DNA of 64,000 bases from an uncultured Clostridia bacterium (GCA_944336125.1 CALVLA010000005.1:1-64000); one strand, 5' to 3'. Shown: positions 43,039-52,177, numbered from the stretch's first letter. Numbers and translations: made by a program. The notes: generated by a model not told the origin, from the sequence alone.

Positions 43039-43872
43039 ATGCGGCTCGGTATTTACACAAACAGACTAAAAGACGAAACTCTTGAAATTGCAAAAAACAT
43101 CGGGAAATATGCCGAAGAAGAAGGTATTGATTGCGTTTTGCTTGAAGAACACACCGAAGTTGAAAAAAACGAAGAGTTGATTAAAAGCGTCGATATAGTG
43201 CTGATAGTGGGTGGCGACGGCACTGTTTTAAACTTGTGTGATCAGGTTGCCCGCCTCGACAAACCAATTTTGTCAGTAAACAACGGTAGAATGGGATTTT
43301 TGACGGAAATCGAGTTGTTTGAAGTTCCTGAAGCGCTGCACAAGATTAAGCAAGGAAATTTCCGCATCGAGGAAAGAATGATGGTGGAAATGGAAGCGTA
43401 CGGAAAAAAGTACAGCGCACTTAACGAAATTTTGGTGGTCAGGGACAAGCGTAACGGTATTAGTACTATTGACATCAAATGTGACGGAGTTTATATCGAT
43501 ACCTATGAGGGTGACGGCATTATTTTGTCAACGCCTACCGGTTCTACGGGGTATTCGCTTTCATCGGGAGGACCTATTTTAAGCCCCAACATCAACGCTT
43601 TGCTTTTGACACCGCTTTGCGTTCACTCGCTGCACAACAGACCTATCGTGTTAAATGAAAACGAAGTAGTGGAACTTGAAATCGACAGTAGAGACGATAA
43701 AAACGTTGCCTACGTAGACGGTAAGGAAATCGGCGTTAAAATCAAACCCGGCAGCAAAATAATTATTAAAAAATCTGATTTGACTGTTAAGTTCGTGAGG
43801 ATAACAAGTCAAAGTTTTTATAAAAGAATGTACAACAAACTTGTTCAATGGAACAATCTGACAAAGGAGTGA
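43039..43872 (+). CDS. nadK: NAD kinase
   Basis: Phosphorylates NAD to NADP. The GGDGT motif (IVGGDGTVLN), NNGRMGFLTEIE, and the STPTGSTGYSLSSGGPI segment are diagnostic. The length is 277 residues. It has an ACGGAGG ribosome site. The nadK-argR-recN order is common in Clostridia. Confidence 0.95.
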   Translation: MRLGIYTNRLKDETLEIAKNIGKYAEEEGIDCVLLEEHTEVEKNEELIKSVDIVLIVGGDGTVLNLCDQVARLDKPILSVNNGRMGFLTEIELFEVPEALHKIKQGNFRIEERMMVEMEAYGKKYSALNEILVVRDKRNGISTIDIKCDGVYIDTYEGDGIILSTPTGSTGYSLSSGGPILSPNINALLLTPLCVHSLHNRPIVLNENEVVELEIDSRDDKNVAYVDGKEIGVKIKPGSKIIIKKSDLTVKFVRITSQSFYKRMYNKLVQWNNLTKE

Positions 43873-43876
43873 AATT

Positions 43877-44329
43877 ATGTCGCGTAGCACAAGACAATCG
43901 AAAATTTTGGATATCATAGCAAAAAAGGACATCGAAACGCAGGAAGAGCTTGTAGGTGAACTTTTGAATTGCGGCATAATCGTTACTCAGGCGACAATAT
44001 CCCGCGATATCAAAGAGCTGGGGCTTGTCAAAACACTTGCCTCCAACAACAAATACAAATATACTTCGGTAAAATCGCGTGATTTGAAAGTCTCTGCGAA
44101 ATTGCTCAATGTTTTTAAGGAAGCGGTAATTACAATCGCATCTGCCAACAACATGGTTATAGTTAAAACCTTGAGCGGCAGTGCAAACGCGGTCGGAATG
44201 GTTATTGACCAAATGCATTTTCCCGAAATGTTCGGAAGCATTGCGGGAGACGACACTTTGCTTGTGATTGCAAAATCAAATGAAGGAGCGGCAGACCTTC
44301 ACAAAAAGCTGTTGGAGATTACAGAGTAA
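43877..44329 (+). CDS. argR: arginine repressor ArgR/AhrC
   Basis: A 150-residue regulator with an N-terminal winged helix (TQEELVGELLNCGIIVTQATISRDIKELGLVK) and a C-terminal hexamerisation and arginine-binding domain containing the GSANAVGMVIDQM and GSIAGDDTLLVI motifs. Strong AAAGGAG ribosome site just after nadK. It probably controls arginine genes and perhaps its own promoter. Confidence 0.94.
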   Translation: MSRSTRQSKILDIIAKKDIETQEELVGELLNCGIIVTQATISRDIKELGLVKTLASNNKYKYTSVKSRDLKVSAKLLNVFKEAVITIASANNMVIVKTLSGSANAVGMVIDQMHFPEMFGSIAGDDTLLVIAKSNEGAADLHKKLLEITE

Positions 44330-44330
44330 G

Positions 44331-46019
44331 ATGTTAAAAAGTCTTTATATAAAAAACATAGCTCTGATAACGGAAGTTAAAATTGAGTTTGAAAAAGGAC
44401 TTAACGTTTTGAGCGGCGAAACGGGCGCAGGCAAATCGATAATTATCGATTCGCTTGCTTTTGTTTTGGGTGAAAGGGCGGACAAATCGCTCATTAAGTC
44501 AGGGGAAAACGATGCGTTTGTTGAAGCCGTGTTTTTGTGCGACGATGAGAAAACTCAAAAAGCATTTGCCGATTACTCGGAGGGGGACGAATTGTGCGTC
44601 ATTTCCAGAAAAATGTCCGTTCAGGGCAAAAACGAAATACGTATAAACGGAAGACTTTCCTCACTTGCGGCACTTAAAGAAATAACTTCCGAATTGGTTG
44701 ATATTTTCAGTCAAAATCAACAAACTTTTTTGTTGAAGCCTGAAAATCATATCGAAATTCTTGACGGATTCAGACAAAACAAGGAGTTGTTTGAAAAAAT
44801 TTCGCAATCAAGAGAACAACTGGATGAAATTAACGGCAAACTCAAAACTTTTGGCGGTGATAAAAGCGAAAGGGAAAGGCTGATTGACATTTTGTCTTAT
44901 CAGATTAAGGAAATTTCCGACGCAGAGCTTAAAGAAAACGAAGACGAAATGCTGCTGGCACAAAAGCAAAAGTTTCAAAATGCGGAAAAAATCAATTACG
45001 CTTTGCAAAATGTATTGAATTTGCTTTATGACGGTCAGACACCTTCTTTAAGTCAAATAAGTTCGGCTCAAAGTTTTATGGCGCAGATAGGAAAACTTGA
45101 CGAGGGGTATCAATCGCTTGCAGACAGGCTTGAATCGGCAAAATATGAAATTCAGGACATCGCTCAAACAGCCGAAAGCATGATGGCTGAAACTTCGTTT
45201 GACAGTTTTGCTTTGGATGAAATTGAAAGCCGCTTGGACAAAATTAAGGCCCTGAAAAGAAAATATGGCGGAAGTATTGCCGCCGTACTTGAATTTTTGG
45301 CAGACTCTCAAAATAAACTTGAAAACATCATAAATGCCGATGCCGAAATAGAAAAATTAAACGCAAAAAGAGAAAAAGTGCTTGACGAAATGTATCGGGC
45401 GGCAAAAAGCCTTTCGGAGTTCAGAAAAGAATCGGCAAAGGAATTCGAAAAGCAGATAATGGTCGAACTTGCGGACTTGGGCATAAAAAATGCCGTATTT
45501 GAAGTAAATTTTCAACCGTTTCCTGAAAGATACAAGTTCAACGGCTGCGATAAAAATGGCGCCGACATTGTAGAATTTTATTTTTCGGCAAACAAGGGCG
45601 AGCCGAAAAAACCTTTGGCAAAAATTATTTCCGGCGGTGAAATGAGCAGGTTTATGCTTGCGTTGAAAAACGTAACCGCAAAAATCGAAAAAATACCTAC
45701 AATGGTGTTTGACGAAATAGATACGGGAATAAGCGGAAAAATCGCCGAAGTTGTCGGGCAAAAGCTGTGTGCGGTATCAAAGGACTATCAGATTTTGGTA
45801 ATAACCCATTTGCCTCAAATTGCTTGTTTTTCAGATGAGCACTTTTTAATTCAAAAAAGTGTGGTGGGCGAAAAAACGGTAACCGACGTTCGGCTGCTTG
45901 ATGAGGAAGGAAAAATCAACGAAGTTGCTCGTCTTTTGGGCGGTGATATAGGGAGTTACGGAATACTGCACGCAAAAGACATGTTGTTTTGGGCGAATGA
46001 AGTAAAAAGCAAAAATTAA
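44331..46019 (+). CDS. recN: DNA repair protein RecN
   Basis: SMC-like ATPase for double-strand-break repair. Walker A is GETGAGKSI near residue 31; the ABC signature ISGGEMSRFMLALK and Walker B region TMVFDEIDTGISG are near the C-terminus; a coiled coil lies between. The length is 562 residues from the ATG at 44331, directly after the argR stop; the frame is open earlier inside argR, but the family N-terminus (MLKSLYIKNIALI) fixes the start. A terminator follows. Confidence 0.95.
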   Translation: MLKSLYIKNIALITEVKIEFEKGLNVLSGETGAGKSIIIDSLAFVLGERADKSLIKSGENDAFVEAVFLCDDEKTQKAFADYSEGDELCVISRKMSVQGKNEIRINGRLSSLAALKEITSELVDIFSQNQQTFLLKPENHIEILDGFRQNKELFEKISQSREQLDEINGKLKTFGGDKSERERLIDILSYQIKEISDAELKENEDEMLLAQKQKFQNAEKINYALQNVLNLLYDGQTPSLSQISSAQSFMAQIGKLDEGYQSLADRLESAKYEIQDIAQTAESMMAETSFDSFALDEIESRLDKIKALKRKYGGSIAAVLEFLADSQNKLENIINADAEIEKLNAKREKVLDEMYRAAKSLSEFRKESAKEFEKQIMVELADLGIKNAVFEVNFQPFPERYKFNGCDKNGADIVEFYFSANKGEPKKPLAKIISGGEMSRFMLALKNVTAKIEKIPTMVFDEIDTGISGKIAEVVGQKLCAVSKDYQILVITHLPQIACFSDEHFLIQKSVVGEKTVTDVRLLDEEGKINEVARLLGGDIGSYGILHAKDMLFWANEVKSKN

Positions 46020-46041
46020 GAGCGGATTTGCCGCTCTTTTT
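46018..46041 (+). terminator. intrinsic terminator after recN
   Basis: AAGAGCGG and CCGCTCTT form an 8-bp stem with a 5-nt loop, followed by TTT. The stem begins in the recN stop codon. Confidence 0.85.
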
Positions 46042-46070
46042 GCATATTAAAACAAAAATTAATCAAACTA
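46042..46070 (+). promoter_or_regulatory. possible forespore (sigma-G/F-type) promoter of spoIVB
   Basis: GCATA at 46042-46046 as -35, 17-bp spacer, CAAACTA at 46064-46070 as -10, close to the sigma-G pattern (GHATR, 18 bp, CATnHTA). In B. subtilis spoIVB is transcribed by sigma-F and sigma-G. Confidence 0.5.
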
Positions 46071-46090
46071 AACCTTGTTGTGAGGTGACG

Positions 46091-47212
46091 ATGAAAAGGT
46101 TTAATTTTGTTTTGATACTTTGCATTTTGCTTTTTATTTTTGCCGTTTTGCCGACAAATGTGTTTGCGCTTGAAGCAACCGACGAAGCGACGGTAAACGA
46201 AAACTCAAAGCAAGTGGCTGAAGAAGCGTCGGCTGATTTGCTGGATGACATCAAAGGACTTTTCGTAAAGCAAAATCAAAAGCAAAATTTAGAAGAAGTT
46301 GTTTTGGGTGGCGTGCCTATCGGCATTAGTCTTGACAACGAAGGTATAGAGGTAATAGGTTTTTCGGAAATAATTACACAAGACGGACTCAAAAGCCCTG
46401 CGGCGGACGCCGGACTTGAAGTTTGCGACAGAATTATAAAAATCAACGGCGAAAACGTTTCAAAAGTAAAGAGGCTCAACGAAATCGCAAACAGCCAAAA
46501 TGGAAAAAGCGTTGTCGTTGATTACCTGAGAGACGGTAAACAAAAGAGAACTCAAATTTTGCCGCAAAAAGATATTCTTACCGAGGAATATAAGCTCGGG
46601 CTTTGGGCAAAGGACGTAAGCAACGGTATCGGGACGCTTACATTTGTCAGGGGAAACGATTACTTCGGTTGCTTGGGACATCCGATTGCCGATAAAAACG
46701 GTGAAATTATCAAAATAACCGGCGGGAAAGTTTACGATTGTCTTATCTTAGGAGTGAACAAAGGCGTAAAGGGAGACGCCGGTGAACTTAAGGGAGCTTT
46801 TTCCGGGAAAACACCTATAGGAACAATTTATAAAAACAACAAATTCGGTGTTTACGGCAAATTTGAAACAATGCCTGAAAAACTAAACTCCTCACAAAAA
46901 GTGGAAGTGGCAAATGTTTGTGAAGTTAAACCTGGCAAGGCGCAAATATATTCGACTGTTGAAGGAAACGAGCCAAAGTTTTATGACATCGAAATAGTAA
47001 AGGTAACAAATCAAAGCCAAAAAGACGACAAGGGTATGGTCGTAAGAGTTGTTGACAAAACTTTGCTTGAAAAAACAGGCGGAATAGTGCAGGGAATGAG
47101 CGGAAGTCCGATATTGCAAAACGGCAAACTTGTAGGCGCTGTTACGCACGTGTTTGTAAACGATCCTACGCAAGGCTTCGGAATGTTTGCGCAGTGGATG
47201 CTTACCGAATAA
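46091..47212 (+). CDS. spoIVB: SpoIVB serine peptidase (S55)
   Basis: Secreted forespore protease that triggers sigma-K activation in the mother cell. It has an N-terminal signal or anchor (residues 1-25), a PDZ domain (about 75-160), and the S55 peptidase domain with His197 in CLGHPI and the serine motif GMSGSPILQNG (S337/S339). The length is 373 residues. The frame is open upstream, but the ATG at 46091 follows GAGGTGA and precedes a signal peptide. recN-spoIVB is a conserved pair in spore formers. Confidence 0.93.
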   Translation: MKRFNFVLILCILLFIFAVLPTNVFALEATDEATVNENSKQVAEEASADLLDDIKGLFVKQNQKQNLEEVVLGGVPIGISLDNEGIEVIGFSEIITQDGLKSPAADAGLEVCDRIIKINGENVSKVKRLNEIANSQNGKSVVVDYLRDGKQKRTQILPQKDILTEEYKLGLWAKDVSNGIGTLTFVRGNDYFGCLGHPIADKNGEIIKITGGKVYDCLILGVNKGVKGDAGELKGAFSGKTPIGTIYKNNKFGVYGKFETMPEKLNSSQKVEVANVCEVKPGKAQIYSTVEGNEPKFYDIEIVKVTNQSQKDDKGMVVRVVDKTLLEKTGGIVQGMSGSPILQNGKLVGAVTHVFVNDPTQGFGMFAQWMLTE

Positions 47213-47214
47213 GT

Positions 47215-47241
47215 ATAAAACAAATTTTCGCGTCATAAAAT
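47215..47241 (+). promoter_or_regulatory. possible sigma-E-type promoter of the SpoIIM-like gene
   Basis: ATA at 47215-47217, 16-bp spacer, CATAAAAT at 47234-47241: a full match to the Bacillus sigma-E pattern ATA(16-18)CATAnnnT. The -10 ends 5 nt before the ATG, as at spoIIIAA. Confidence 0.5.
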
Positions 47242-47246
47242 GTCGT

Positions 47247-47840
47247 ATGTTGACGAATTGTTTTTCTCGTATATGCGATTGCTTTTATGACGTGATTTTT
47301 TCGTTAAAGCGAAACTTTGTCACGGCAGTAATATTTGTATCGGCTTTTGTTCTGGGATTGATTGTCGGCTTAATTTTTTCAAACACTTTCACTTTTGGCT
47401 GGCTTTTTGAAAACACTTACGAAAGCCTTTATCGCTTTTTGTATGTAGGAAGTTTCTTTGGTATATTTACTAACTTCTTTTTTACGTGCTTGTTGTTTAG
47501 CGTCATATTTTTTGTTTTTACGCTCAACAGATTTTTGTTTTTTTTGAGTTTTCCTGTTATATTCGTTAGGGGATATCTGTTTGCGGCGGCGATAAAAACT
47601 TTGTTTACGCCGTTTTCGTTTTTTGCTATTTTTATAGTAATTTTGATATTTTTTGTTCAACAAGCAGCTTTGTTGTTTAGTTTAACAACAATTTTATGCT
47701 ACTATGTCAGAAATAATAATTTAAATTGCTGCAATTTTTCTTGTTGTTTGATTTATTTCGTTATCCAGACGCTTGTCCTAGCATTGGCAGTTTCGATAAT
47801 TTTGTTTTTGATTATTCGTCCGATACTTACTTTCGTATGA
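47247..47840 (+). CDS. SpoIIM-like multi-pass membrane protein
   Basis: A 197-residue, very hydrophobic protein with five membrane segments. After about 20 polar residues, RNFVTAVIFVSAFVLGLIVG resembles the start of SpoIIM, and size and topology fit. In B. subtilis spoIIM also lies near dacF, and the product acts with SpoIID and SpoIIP in engulfment. Sequence identity to SpoIIM is low by eye, so an unrelated membrane protein is possible. There is no Shine-Dalgarno site before the ATG at 47247; the frame is open earlier into spoIVB. Confidence 0.55.
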   Translation: MLTNCFSRICDCFYDVIFSLKRNFVTAVIFVSAFVLGLIVGLIFSNTFTFGWLFENTYESLYRFLYVGSFFGIFTNFFFTCLLFSVIFFVFTLNRFLFFLSFPVIFVRGYLFAAAIKTLFTPFSFFAIFIVILIFFVQQAALLFSLTTILCYYVRNNNLNCCNFSCCLIYFVIQTLVLALAVSIILFLIIRPILTFV

Positions 47841-47879
47841 AAAACAGGTTAATGCAAAAACTAAAAACAGAGGTGGTAT

Positions 47880-49019
47880 ATGAAAAAAATTTTTACTCTG
47901 TTTTTTTGTTTTTTGGCCGCCGTTTTTCTTTGTTACTCTTTAAACGTAAACAAAGTCAATGCTGAAAATATGAAGCTGACTTCAAAATCTGCCGTTTTGA
48001 TGAATTGTGACGGCGAGGTTTTGTTTGAGCACAACAAGGATGAACGCAGACCGATAGCCAGCATGGTCAAAATCATGACATTACTGTTGTGTTTTGAAAA
48101 CATAGACGCAAACAAAATTTCGATTGAAGACGAAGTCGTGGCAAGCGAAAGAGCGGCGTCTATGGGCGGATCACAGGCTTTTCTTGACGCGGGAGCTTCC
48201 TATAAGGTCGAAAATCTTATCAAAAGCGTAATTATTGCGTCGGCTAACGACAGCTGTGTGGCGCTTGCCGAAACAATTTCAGGCAGCGTTGAGGGTTTTG
48301 TGGAACAGATGAACAAAAAAGCCGAAGATTTGGGAATGACTAATACCGTATTTACCAATTGCACGGGACTTCCTATGGCGGGACAGTTTTCTACCGCAAA
48401 TGACGTCGGTATTATGTTTTCACAGCTCATAAAGCACAAAAAATATTTTGAGTACGCAAACATCTGGATGGATGATTTCCTTCATCCTAGCGGCAGAGTC
48501 ACAGGGCTTACAAACACAAACAAGCTCATCAGACAATACAACGGCTGTGACGGCGGAAAAACCGGTTACACAGCCGAAGCAGGACACTGTCTTGCCGCTA
48601 CTGCAAAGCGCAACGGCACAAGACTTATTTCGGTAATTGTAGGCGGTGTCGACAGTAAAACTCGTTTCAGCGAAAACAAGGCTCTCTTCGATTACGGATT
48701 TGCTAATTTTGAGTCAAAGCTTTATTTGTCAGCCGAAAAGCCTATCGAACAAAAGGTCAAAGTAATTGGCGGCAAACAAAATGAATTGAGTGTCAAGCTT
48801 GAAAAAGATTTGACTTGTTTCGGCAGAAAAGGGCAGTCTGCGGGCGAAATCGTTTTGGAACTGCCTGAAAAAGTTAAGGCTCCGGTGACCGAGGGAGATA
48901 AAATAGGCTATGCACACGTAGTTGTTAACGGTAAAAAGGTCGCATCGGTAAAAGTAATTGCGGCACAAAGCGTTAAAAAAGCTACTTTCTGGGATTATCT
49001 TAAAAATATGGTAAAATAA
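47880..49019 (+). CDS. D-alanyl-D-alanine carboxypeptidase, DacF-like
   Basis: Penicillin-binding S11 peptidase that trims peptidoglycan stem peptides, secreted by a signal peptide (residues 1-28). The active-site motifs are S61-M-V-K64, S121-A-N123 and K227-T-G, all intact. A C-terminal beta domain follows (about 275-360) and then an amphipathic membrane-binding helix. The length is 379 residues. Its place between a SpoIIM-like gene and other sporulation genes suggests the spore-specific DacF. Ribosome site AGAGGTGG. Confidence 0.9.
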   Translation: MKKIFTLFFCFLAAVFLCYSLNVNKVNAENMKLTSKSAVLMNCDGEVLFEHNKDERRPIASMVKIMTLLLCFENIDANKISIEDEVVASERAASMGGSQAFLDAGASYKVENLIKSVIIASANDSCVALAETISGSVEGFVEQMNKKAEDLGMTNTVFTNCTGLPMAGQFSTANDVGIMFSQLIKHKKYFEYANIWMDDFLHPSGRVTGLTNTNKLIRQYNGCDGGKTGYTAEAGHCLAATAKRNGTRLISVIVGGVDSKTRFSENKALFDYGFANFESKLYLSAEKPIEQKVKVIGGKQNELSVKLEKDLTCFGRKGQSAGEIVLELPEKVKAPVTEGDKIGYAHVVVNGKKVASVKVIAAQSVKKATFWDYLKNMVK

Positions 49020-49021
49020 AG

Positions 49022-49045
49022 CAAAGGGCGCGAAAGCGCCTTTTG
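49022..49045 (+). terminator. intrinsic terminator after the DacF-like gene
   Basis: AAAGGGCGC, GAAA tetraloop, GCGCCTTTT: a 9-bp stem including one G-T pair, ending in TTTTG. Short T-run. Confidence 0.8.
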
Positions 49046-49058
49046 TATTATTCTGAAA

Positions 49059-49087
49059 TTGACAGCATTGACTTTTATTGCTATATT
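49059..49087 (+). promoter_or_regulatory. sigma-A-type promoter of the M50-scpAB unit
   Basis: A consensus TTGACA at 49059-49064 and TATATT at 49082-49087, spaced 17 bp, right after the terminator. Confidence 0.85.
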
Positions 49088-49104
49088 TATTTATAGGTGA
49101 CAAT

Positions 49105-49830
49105 ATGATTTTTAGATACATTTCAAATCCGCCGGGGCTTGTAAACACGATTGTTCCTTCTACCGCAGAAGGCATTTTGTGTGTAGTTGCGTTTATTTTC
49201 GCAATTATGTTTGGTCTTTCCATTCACGAATTTGCCCACGGTTTTGTTGCATACAAAAAGGGCGACGACACTGCAAGGCTTTACGGCAGGCTTACAATCA
49301 ATCCTTTAAGGCACATTGACCCGCTTGGTTTTGTCATGCTGCTTGTGGCCGGCTTCGGTTGGGCAAAACCCGTTCCGGTTGACGTGAACAAGCTGAAAAG
49401 GACTCGTTCGGACATAGTTTGGGTTTCGCTGGCAGGCATTATTTTCAATATAATTGCGTCGTTTTTCTTTTACGGCATCTACTTTTTGATGCTTAACTAT
49501 ATCCCTGCCGACGCGCTTGTCCAAAACCGCTTCCTTTATATGTTGGTTTATCTGGCAATTTATTTTTGCTATTTTTCTTCGACAATCAACATCGGTTTGG
49601 CATTGTTTAACATTTTGCCGCTTTTTCCGCTCGACGGATACAGGGTGCTCGAAGCCTTTGTCGGAAGCCAACGCAAATTTATGATTTTTTTGAGACAATA
49701 CAGTTTCATTTTGTTTATACTTATTATATTTATGGAATATCTGCCGTTTTCGCCTTTCAGTTGGTATGTCAATGCCTGTGCGGGAGGACTTTACTGGCTG
49801 TTCAATCTTTTTTGGGGACTGTTTGTCTAG
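49105..49830 (+). CDS. M50-family site-2 protease-like membrane peptidase
   Basis: A 241-residue protein with five to six membrane helices. The zinc motif HEFAH is at residues 41-45 and the second metal site is in INIGLALFNILPLFPLDGYR. It belongs to the small, PDZ-less M50 group often found before scpAB in Clostridia; substrate unknown. I use the ATG at 49105 after AGGTGA rather than an earlier in-frame start. Confidence 0.9.
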   Translation: MIFRYISNPPGLVNTIVPSTAEGILCVVAFIFAIMFGLSIHEFAHGFVAYKKGDDTARLYGRLTINPLRHIDPLGFVMLLVAGFGWAKPVPVDVNKLKRTRSDIVWVSLAGIIFNIIASFFFYGIYFLMLNYIPADALVQNRFLYMLVYLAIYFCYFSSTINIGLALFNILPLFPLDGYRVLEAFVGSQRKFMIFLRQYSFILFILIIFMEYLPFSPFSWYVNACAGGLYWLFNLFWGLFV

Positions 49831-49839
49831 GAGTTATTT

Positions 49840-50622
49840 GTGGAAGAACAAATTTTAAACACAAACGAGCTTGAGCTTAAACTTGAAAACTTCGAAGGGC
49901 CGCTTGATTTGCTTCTGCACCTTGTAAAAGAAGCTAAAATTGAAATAAAAGATATCTTTATTTCTCAAGTTACCGACCAGTTTTTGGTTTACATGAACCA
50001 GTTGTCGTCAATTGACGTCGATAAGGCAAGCGAATATATGGCAATAGCCGCTACTCTTATGGAAATTAAATCCCATTCGCTTTTGCCTGTAATGGAAGAA
50101 GAGGAAGCCGACGTATCGCCTGAACAGGAGTTTATCAGAAACCTTGAAGAATACAAAAAGTTTAAGGAAATTTCTCAAAAGCTGAAAGATATCGAAACTG
50201 TGGACAGGCTGTACAAGCCCGAAGACAATTCAAACAAAAACGTAAGGTTTGTGGCAAAAGACATGTCTTTGGACAATCTTCTCGACGCTTTTGCAAAACT
50301 TCTTCACAAAGTAGGGCAAAAAGGAGCTGACGACGGAGCCAAACATATCGAAAGGGATCAGTTCAACGTTCAGGACAAAATTATTTTCATTCAGGACGCT
50401 TTGAACAAAAATCAAAAGATAACGTTTTCATCTCTGTTTGACGAAAGTGTGACTAAAATGGAAGTTGTAGTAACTTTTTCGGCTTTACTGGAACTGTTGA
50501 AATTTCAGTATATTTTCGTAAGTCAAAGCGATTCGTTTGAAGAAATTTATATAGAGAGAAATCCTGATTATCAGGACGTTTACATTTCCGTTGAGGAAGA
50601 AGAGGTCGCAAACAATGAGTAA
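49840..50622 (+). CDS. scpA: segregation and condensation protein ScpA
   Basis: Kleisin subunit that links SMC heads. The start LKLENFEGPLDLLLHLVKEAKI is the strongest family mark, with the SLLP motif (HSLLPVMEEEE) in the N-terminal domain and a winged helix at the C-terminus. The length is 260 residues. A GTG start with a GGAG site 6 nt upstream. It overlaps scpB by 8 bases. Confidence 0.95.
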   Translation: MEEQILNTNELELKLENFEGPLDLLLHLVKEAKIEIKDIFISQVTDQFLVYMNQLSSIDVDKASEYMAIAATLMEIKSHSLLPVMEEEEADVSPEQEFIRNLEEYKKFKEISQKLKDIETVDRLYKPEDNSNKNVRFVAKDMSLDNLLDAFAKLLHKVGQKGADDGAKHIERDQFNVQDKIIFIQDALNKNQKITFSSLFDESVTKMEVVVTFSALLELLKFQYIFVSQSDSFEEIYIERNPDYQDVYISVEEEEVANNE

Positions 50623-51304
50623 TCAATCAAAACAAACTCAACAAAAAACTTCGGCAGACTTGTCCAACATTCTCGAAGCCACTCTTTTTGCTTCGGGAAA
50701 GGAAGTCGAAATTGATTTTCTTATGGAAAAGCTTCAGGTCACAAAAGCCAGGTTTGAAAAAGCGGTTGCCGTTTTGCAGGAAAAGTATTCGGGAGAATGC
50801 GGAATAAATCTTTTAAGATTTAAAAACAAACTTCAGTTTGCGACAAATCCTAAATATATTGAAGAAGTCGCAAGCGTGCTTAACCCGATAAGGGAAAAAG
50901 AACTTACCAAAGCGATGCTTGAAACTCTTTCGATTATCGCCTACAAACAACCGATAACTCGTCTTGAAATAGAAGAAATCAGAGGCGTTGATTGTTCTTA
51001 CGCTGTCCAGACTCTTTCCAAAATGAATCTTATCGAAGTCGTAGGAAAAAAAGACGCAGTAGGCAAACCGTTGCTTTTCGGAACTTCCGACGAATTTTTA
51101 AAACGTTTTTCGCTCCACGATATCGACGAATTGCCTGATTTTGAGGCGCTTGCGGAACGTATTAAAACAATTCCTGTGGAAAACAAGGATTCCGGACTTT
51201 TCGATATGAAATCAAACGAAAATATTAATTTCGAGCAGCCTCCCGAACAAGAAGAAATTCCTGACTTCTTGAAAGGCGAAGAAAACATCGAAGTAGTTGA
51301 ATAA
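50615..51304 (+). CDS. scpB: segregation and condensation protein ScpB
   Basis: Winged-helix partner of ScpA. LEATLFASGKEVEIDFLMEK and the conserved TLSIIAYKQPITRLEIEEIR are diagnostic. The length is 229 residues, with a long acidic tail. The ATG at 50615 is inside the scpA end, after an AGAGG site. Confidence 0.95.
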   Translation: MSNQSKQTQQKTSADLSNILEATLFASGKEVEIDFLMEKLQVTKARFEKAVAVLQEKYSGECGINLLRFKNKLQFATNPKYIEEVASVLNPIREKELTKAMLETLSIIAYKQPITRLEIEEIRGVDCSYAVQTLSKMNLIEVVGKKDAVGKPLLFGTSDEFLKRFSLHDIDELPDFEALAERIKTIPVENKDSGLFDMKSNENINFEQPPEQEEIPDFLKGEENIEVVE

Positions 51305-51338
51305 GAATAATTTTTGATTTTTTAACGATGCTAACTTT

Positions 51339-51848
51339 ATGTTGGCATTGTTTTTTTTATTGTTATTTTTGTTTTTTCCTTTTGTTTTCAGCGGATTTGC
51401 AATTCTGCTGCCAAAAAACAAAAAACTGTTTTTAAAAATAAAACTGTTCGGTTTCATTCCGTTAATTTCAAAAACATTTTCTATGCAGGGTTTGAAAATT
51501 ATAGACGAAAAAAAAGGAAAACCCGTGAAAATAGACAAAGGCGGCAACCCCGCGAAATTGAAATTTTTTAATTTCGTAAAGACACAAGTTGTTTTTCAAG
51601 CAAAAACCCAAGAGGAGTTTCCGTATTTCATGGTATTTGTATGCGGTGAACTTTTTTTGCTTTTTCAAAAAGCGTTTGCCGACAAAAAGACAGTTTACTT
51701 GACCGCATGGGGTAAATATACGATTATTGCCGCGAAAAGTATATTTTATACTTGTTTTGCAAAAATTATATTTAGAACACTGATTTTTTTCGGAGAAAAA
51801 CTATGGAAAACACTAAAAACAAAATTAAAGAAATCGTCGACGGTTTGA
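51339..51848 (+). CDS. DUF2953-like protein (YtfI position)
   Basis: A 169-residue protein with one N-terminal membrane helix (residues 2-24), a basic soluble part and a hydrophobic patch near residues 100-115. It stands directly before a GerW/YtfJ gene, the place of YtfI (DUF2953) in other spore formers; sequence resemblance by eye is modest and rests mainly on this pairing. It overlaps the next gene by 46 bases. No clear ribosome site. Confidence 0.6.
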   Translation: MLALFFLLLFLFFPFVFSGFAILLPKNKKLFLKIKLFGFIPLISKTFSMQGLKIIDEKKGKPVKIDKGGNPAKLKFFNFVKTQVVFQAKTQEEFPYFMVFVCGELFLLFQKAFADKKTVYLTAWGKYTIIAAKSIFYTCFAKIIFRTLIFFGEKLWKTLKTKLKKSSTV

Positions 51849-52177
51849 CATATCAGATGAAAGGACTTACCGAAGGCGACAACGTAATAGGAAAGCCTTT
51901 TGTCACTGTAGACGGCTGCACTGTTCTGCCTGTTTCAAAAGTTTCATTCGGGTTTGCCGCAGGCGGCGGAGATTACGGAAAAAAAGGATTTTTGTCCGGA
52001 GACGGTCAAAACCGTTTTGCCGGACTTTCGGGGGGAGGCGCAACTATTACTCCGGTCGCTTTTCTTGTTGTTACTCAGCAAAGAGTTCAGCTTATTTCGG
52101 CAGAAAGCGGTGAAAAAACCGAAGTGGACAAGTTTGCGGAACTGGCAAAGGATATTTTTGTGAATTTAAACAGGTAA
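51803..52177 (+). CDS. ytfJ: GerW/YtfJ family sporulation protein
   Basis: A 124-residue protein with the GerW core: GKPFVTVDGCTVLPVSKVSF, a glycine-rich loop (GFAAGGGDYG, GLSGGGATITP), then PVAFLVV. YtfJ is made in the forespore; GerW in Streptomyces affects germination; the molecular function is unknown. It has a GGAG site inside the preceding gene. Confidence 0.88.
   Translation: MENTKNKIKEIVDGLTYQMKGLTEGDNVIGKPFVTVDGCTVLPVSKVSFGFAAGGGDYGKKGFLSGDGQNRFAGLSGGGATITPVAFLVVTQQRVQLISAESGEKTEVDKFAELAKDIFVNLNR

Noticed and set aside
47187-47246. Upstream in-frame extension of the SpoIIM-like protein into spoIVB
   Set aside because: The extra residues are polar, overlap spoIVB, and lie upstream of the predicted promoter; the ATG at 47247 is more plausible.
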